Below, piece by piece: positions 5,213 through 7,066 of a stretch of 7,066 nucleotides of DNA. This DNA comes from DATKGN01 sp964385705 (GTDB lineage Bacteria > Patescibacteriota > Microgenomatia > UBA10105 > UBA927), in NCBI GenBank assembly GCA_964385705.1, contig CAYLQG010000075.1, positions 1 through 7,066 of the forward strand, in the 5' to 3' direction. Positions within the stretch are counted from its first letter, which is position 1. Each line of letters starts with the position of its first letter. Both the position numbers and the translations under genes were made by a program. The notes below the pieces were generated by a model. The model was given only the letters and a program-made list of their open reading frames with translations, did not search any database and was not told where the DNA came from.

Positions 5213-5221
5213 TGATATACT
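5213..5221 (+). promoter_or_regulatory. Extended -10 of the nucleotidyltransferase gene
   Basis: TGATATACT is an extended -10 (TG-N-TATACT, hexamer 5216-5221). Start of transcription near 5228 would give a leader of about eight bases before the ATG at 5236, with no ribosome site. A -35 at the proper distance is not evident. Confidence 0.5.
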
Positions 5222-5235
5222 CCGGGTTAATTTAT

Positions 5236-5763
5236 ATGAGTGTCATAGAAACGCCGGAACAACGATGGGATACTACTTTAAAGCCACTACACCAAACGGG
5301 TGAAGTTACTTGGGAGGTGCTTCTTAGTAGACTCAGTCCGCCGGATGTTACGAACATGAGAACGCTGTCAAAATTGATTACGGATACGGCTCAAACATAT
5401 AAAGTAAAAACGAAATCGCTCCTTGTGGGCTCTGGAGCAGACCTAAGTGATCCTGAATATCGGGATCTGGACATTTTTGTTCATACAGAACCCTTGGAAA
5501 AACGGCAAATGATAGCCTCAAAAGTGTTCGCAACCTTGAAGTCCGACTACCACATAATGACATATCCACGAGGATCCGCGATAACATTTCGGGATATAAG
5601 AAAACCAAACCAATTTATGTTTGGGTTTACTGACGCCGAGAATGTGAGAATTGGAGCACCTATTGACCTTACTTTCTCTGATTCTACCGACGGCTCATAC
5701 GAAGTTGTCCGCGATTACCACCGCTTCTTTAAGTTGGCTTTTTGTGAATTACCCGTGATCTAG
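5236..5763 (+). CDS. Pol-beta-type nucleotidyltransferase domain protein
   Basis: 175 residues from ATG 5236. An in-frame GTG at 5212 would add eight residues but overlaps the -10 box, so the ATG is preferred. The hallmark hG[GS]-x(9-13)-Dh[DE]h is clear: VGS at 64-66, ten residues, then DLDIFV with Asp77 and Asp79. A third carboxylate fits PIDLTF at Asp144, completing the metal-binding triad of the nucleotidyltransferase superfamily. Residues 1-60 form a helical lead-in. Such proteins transfer a nucleotide to RNA, protein or a small molecule (including resistance enzymes and toxin-antitoxin MNT proteins); nothing here shows which. No HEPN or helix-turn-helix partner is adjacent, arguing against a standard MNT/HEPN pair. 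It converges on the next gene with 20 bases between stops. Domain call is firm, role unknown. Confidence 0.8.
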   Translation: MSVIETPEQRWDTTLKPLHQTGEVTWEVLLSRLSPPDVTNMRTLSKLITDTAQTYKVKTKSLLVGSGADLSDPEYRDLDIFVHTEPLEKRQMIASKVFATLKSDYHIMTYPRGSAITFRDIRKPNQFMFGFTDAENVRIGAPIDLTFSDSTDGSYEVVRDYHRFFKLAFCELPVI

Positions 5764-5783
5764 CTTCTGTATGAATAGTTGAG

Positions 5784-6251
5784 TTATTGACATGTCCCTG
5801 GCTCATCGTGATTGGCATCAAATACACGCGTTTGGCCAGGTGCACAGCAATTCATATTCTTTCCGCTCACTGCACTCCTGCATGATTGACTGCCTTTGGG
5901 AACCTTCCCGCTATTGTTACAATCCAGATGTTCCACACAGTAGCCGTTTTTGTATTTTACCGACCTTACGTTTTTATTACCGGACGAAACTCCCGTCTGA
6001 ATTCCTCTCTTGGCATCTTTTTGCTGCTTGGCCGCATCTATTTCTTTTTTGAGAGAACCTGAACAGTTATTACCGTTTCTCAGGTTACAGGTGCCTTTTG
6101 AGTTATTTTTTGCATAGCTCTGGAGGCCTGCGAAAAGTGATGGATTACTAGCATAAGCCGCCACAACAGCGAGCACGACTATAGAAAGGACTGCAAAAAT
6201 AATAACTCCAATATGAAGCTTCGAATATTGCGAACTGCTTAATGATTTCAT
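5784..6251 (-). CDS. Membrane-anchored or secreted cysteine-rich protein
   Basis: 155 residues. The N-terminus is positively charged and polar (KSLSSSQYSK), then one hydrophobic segment at about 13-33 (from HIGVIIFAVL to VVAAYA). It is either an uncleaved anchor or a signal peptide with a possible cut after AYA. The rest is extracytoplasmic, Asn/Ser/Gly/Lys-rich, with eight cysteines at 55, 63, 105, 111, 124, 135, 136 and 154. The even number and the adjacent pair suit up to four disulfides in a small knot-like domain (GYCVEHLDC...NCCAPG). A Lys/Ala-rich helix (68-82) separates the first Cys pair from the rest. No type IV pilin motif, lipobox or enzyme signature. AGGA lies nine bases before the ATG. 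Family not recognised. Confidence 0.75.
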   Translation of the reverse strand: MKSLSSSQYSKLHIGVIIFAVLSIVVLAVVAAYASNPSLFAGLQSYAKNNSKGTCNLRNGNNCSGSLKKEIDAAKQQKDAKRGIQTGVSSGNKNVRSVKYKNGYCVEHLDCNNSGKVPKGSQSCRSAVSGKNMNCCAPGQTRVFDANHDEPGTCQ

Positions 6252-6279
6252 GTAATAAATTCCTGTACGCTCTCCATTT

Positions 6280-6308
6280 ATAATGTATTTTAAAAATATT
6301 TATGTCAA
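6280..6308 (-). promoter_or_regulatory. Promoter of the cysteine-rich protein gene
   Basis: On the minus strand a perfect -35 TTGACA (6308-6303) precedes CATTAT (6285-6280) by 17 bases; TATAAA (6282-6277) is an alternative -10 with a 20-base spacer. The spacer is a pure A/T stretch apart from none or few G/C, which would ease melting. Confidence 0.6.
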
Positions 6309-6353
6309 GTGCTTAACGATAAGTGCGATACAATGGGTATAAGAGGAAGTCGT

Positions 6354-6382
6354 TTGACATCATACATAACCTTTGATAGGGT
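6354..6382 (+). promoter_or_regulatory. Candidate promoter of the glycosyltransferase gene
   Basis: A perfect TTGACA (6354-6359) is followed after 17 bases by a poor -10, TAGGGT (6377-6382). An isolated TACAAT (6329-6334) is a better -10 but has no -35. The mismatch suggests weak or activator-dependent transcription. The remaining leader holds a small ACAAA/TTTGT hairpin (6391-6404). Confidence 0.35.
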
Positions 6383-6426
6383 GTTATCGTACAAATAGCT
6401 TTGTCAGAATAATCTCTTAGGTAGTA

Positions 6427-7066
6427 ATGGAAAACAGACTGAAACAAAAACGCGTTTTATTTATTCTCTTCGTGGTCTTTTTGGGGGTCTTTCTTTGCTT
6501 CTTTCGGCTTGGGAGAATCAGTCTTAGCCTCGACGAAGTGAGCAGCCTTCGTATCTCCATGAATTGGCGACAGATGTGGTCGCTTTTTTGGACGCAGGAG
6601 GGGAATATGTGGCTCTATTCGACCATCCTGTATTTCTGGCTGAAACTTGGCACAAGCCCGCTTATGCTCCGAAGCCTATCAGCTCTATTTGCCGCGGCAA
6701 CGGTGCCTTTGTTTTACCTTCTGGCTAATAAGATTAAGGGAGAAAGAATTGCGATACTCGCTCTCCCGCTTTTTGTCACCAACATGTATTTCATCTTCTT
6801 TGCACAGCTTGGACGCGGATACAGCCTGACGCTCTTGCTCGTCACTATCACATCATTCTACTTTTACGAATTTGTTACGAGTAAATCACACTCCACTAAA
6901 TTCCTTGCTCTCTATATCGTCTGTTCGATATTGTCTATTTACAGTTACCTCTTAGCGGGGCTTGTGCTCGTAGCTCAATATATGTCTTTATTTCTTCTTC
7001 CAGCAAAAATACCGTGGAAAAAAATGGCAGTCGCAACGGCCGCAAATTGGGTCGGTATTATCCCTC
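6427..7066 (+). CDS. GT-C membrane glycosyltransferase (PMT/ArnT-like, family 39 type), 3' partial
   Basis: 213 residues are visible before the window ends. A basic N-terminus leads to membrane helix one (10-26). The first outer loop holds SLDEV with Asp36-Glu37, the acidic pair that in GT-C enzymes binds metal and acts at the catalytic site. Then GNMWLYSTILYFWLKLG (60-75) occupies the place of the HPPLYY-type segment, followed by LRSLSALFAAATVPLFYLLA (81-100), a near-diagnostic family pattern. GRGYSLTLLL (129-138) matches the conserved ARGY region. Further helices lie at about 107-126, 135-150, 158-177 and 178-192. These enzymes use polyprenyl-phosphate sugars to glycosylate lipids or proteins outside the membrane. 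The start has only a weak AGGT site. Glycosidase and glycosyltransferase at opposite ends suggest a surface-sugar locus. Confidence 0.88.
   Translation, partial: MENRLKQKRVLFILFVVFLGVFLCFFRLGRISLSLDEVSSLRISMNWRQMWSLFWTQEGNMWLYSTILYFWLKLGTSPLMLRSLSALFAAATVPLFYLLANKIKGERIAILALPLFVTNMYFIFFAQLGRGYSLTLLLVTITSFYFYEFVTSKSHSTKFLALYIVCSILSIYSYLLAGLVLVAQYMSLFLLPAKIPWKKMAVATAANWVGIIP

Noticed and set aside
5792..6052. 86-codon plus-strand frame
   Set aside because: Antisense shadow of the cysteine-rich protein gene; no ribosome site.
6647..6829. 60-codon frame
   Set aside because: Lies inside the glycosyltransferase gene, which is open to the window end in another frame.
1..7066. CRISPR arrays, transposons, prophage genes
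   Set aside because: No regularly spaced repeats, inverted terminal repeats, transposase or phage structural motifs were seen.

Overview
The window looks like a chromosomal piece from an uncultivated bacterium, most plausibly of the Patescibacteria/CPR radiation (Microgenomates-like). That assignment is an inference. It rests on the mix of a secreted glycosidase with a dockerin-like tail, a GT-C glycosyltransferase, a run of tiny stress-type proteins (CsbD-like, lmo0937-like, a CYNCGC protein, a single-pass MTTI-type protein), several orphan genes, and mixed use of Shine-Dalgarno and leaderless starts. No rRNA, CRISPR array, transposase or integrase is visible.

Layout. (1) 1-1302, +: 3' part of a secreted/cell-surface glycoside hydrolase ending in one Ca-loop repeat. 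(2) 1343-1415: a tRNA-His with encoded G-1 and an odd core, with its own -10 box. (3) 1438-1863, -: a GNAT acetyltransferase. (4) 1864-2179: AT-rich gap with no convincing gene. (5) 2180-3384, +: five consecutive small genes, AT-rich. Each is preceded by a box of the type ACGT(A/G)TAAAT lying 18-38 bases upstream of its start. The set ends in a hairpin near 3493-3524. (6) 3523-4182, -: an unknown soluble protein with a textbook promoter that places transcription start at the ATG (leaderless). (7) 4183-4525: a divergent promoter region with hairpins and possible gene debris. (8) 4526-5110, +: an unknown protein. (9) 5103-5210, -: a possible 35-residue gene. (10) 5236-5763, +: a Pol-beta-type nucleotidyltransferase domain protein. 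(11) 5784-6251, -: a membrane-anchored protein with eight cysteines. (12) 6427-7066, +: the start of a GT-C (PMT/ArnT-like) membrane glycosyltransferase, cut by the window end.

How the parts relate. The outer genes (glycosidase, glycosyltransferase) have similar, less AT-rich composition and both concern cell-surface sugars. The interior is a patchwork of small, mostly single-gene units in alternating orientation, each with its own promoter, which is typical of an accessory region. The five small genes are the only cluster that looks co-regulated. Two are recognisable members of families tied to stress responses (CsbD; lmo0937-type small membrane protein), so the shared box is the most interesting candidate regulatory element in the window.
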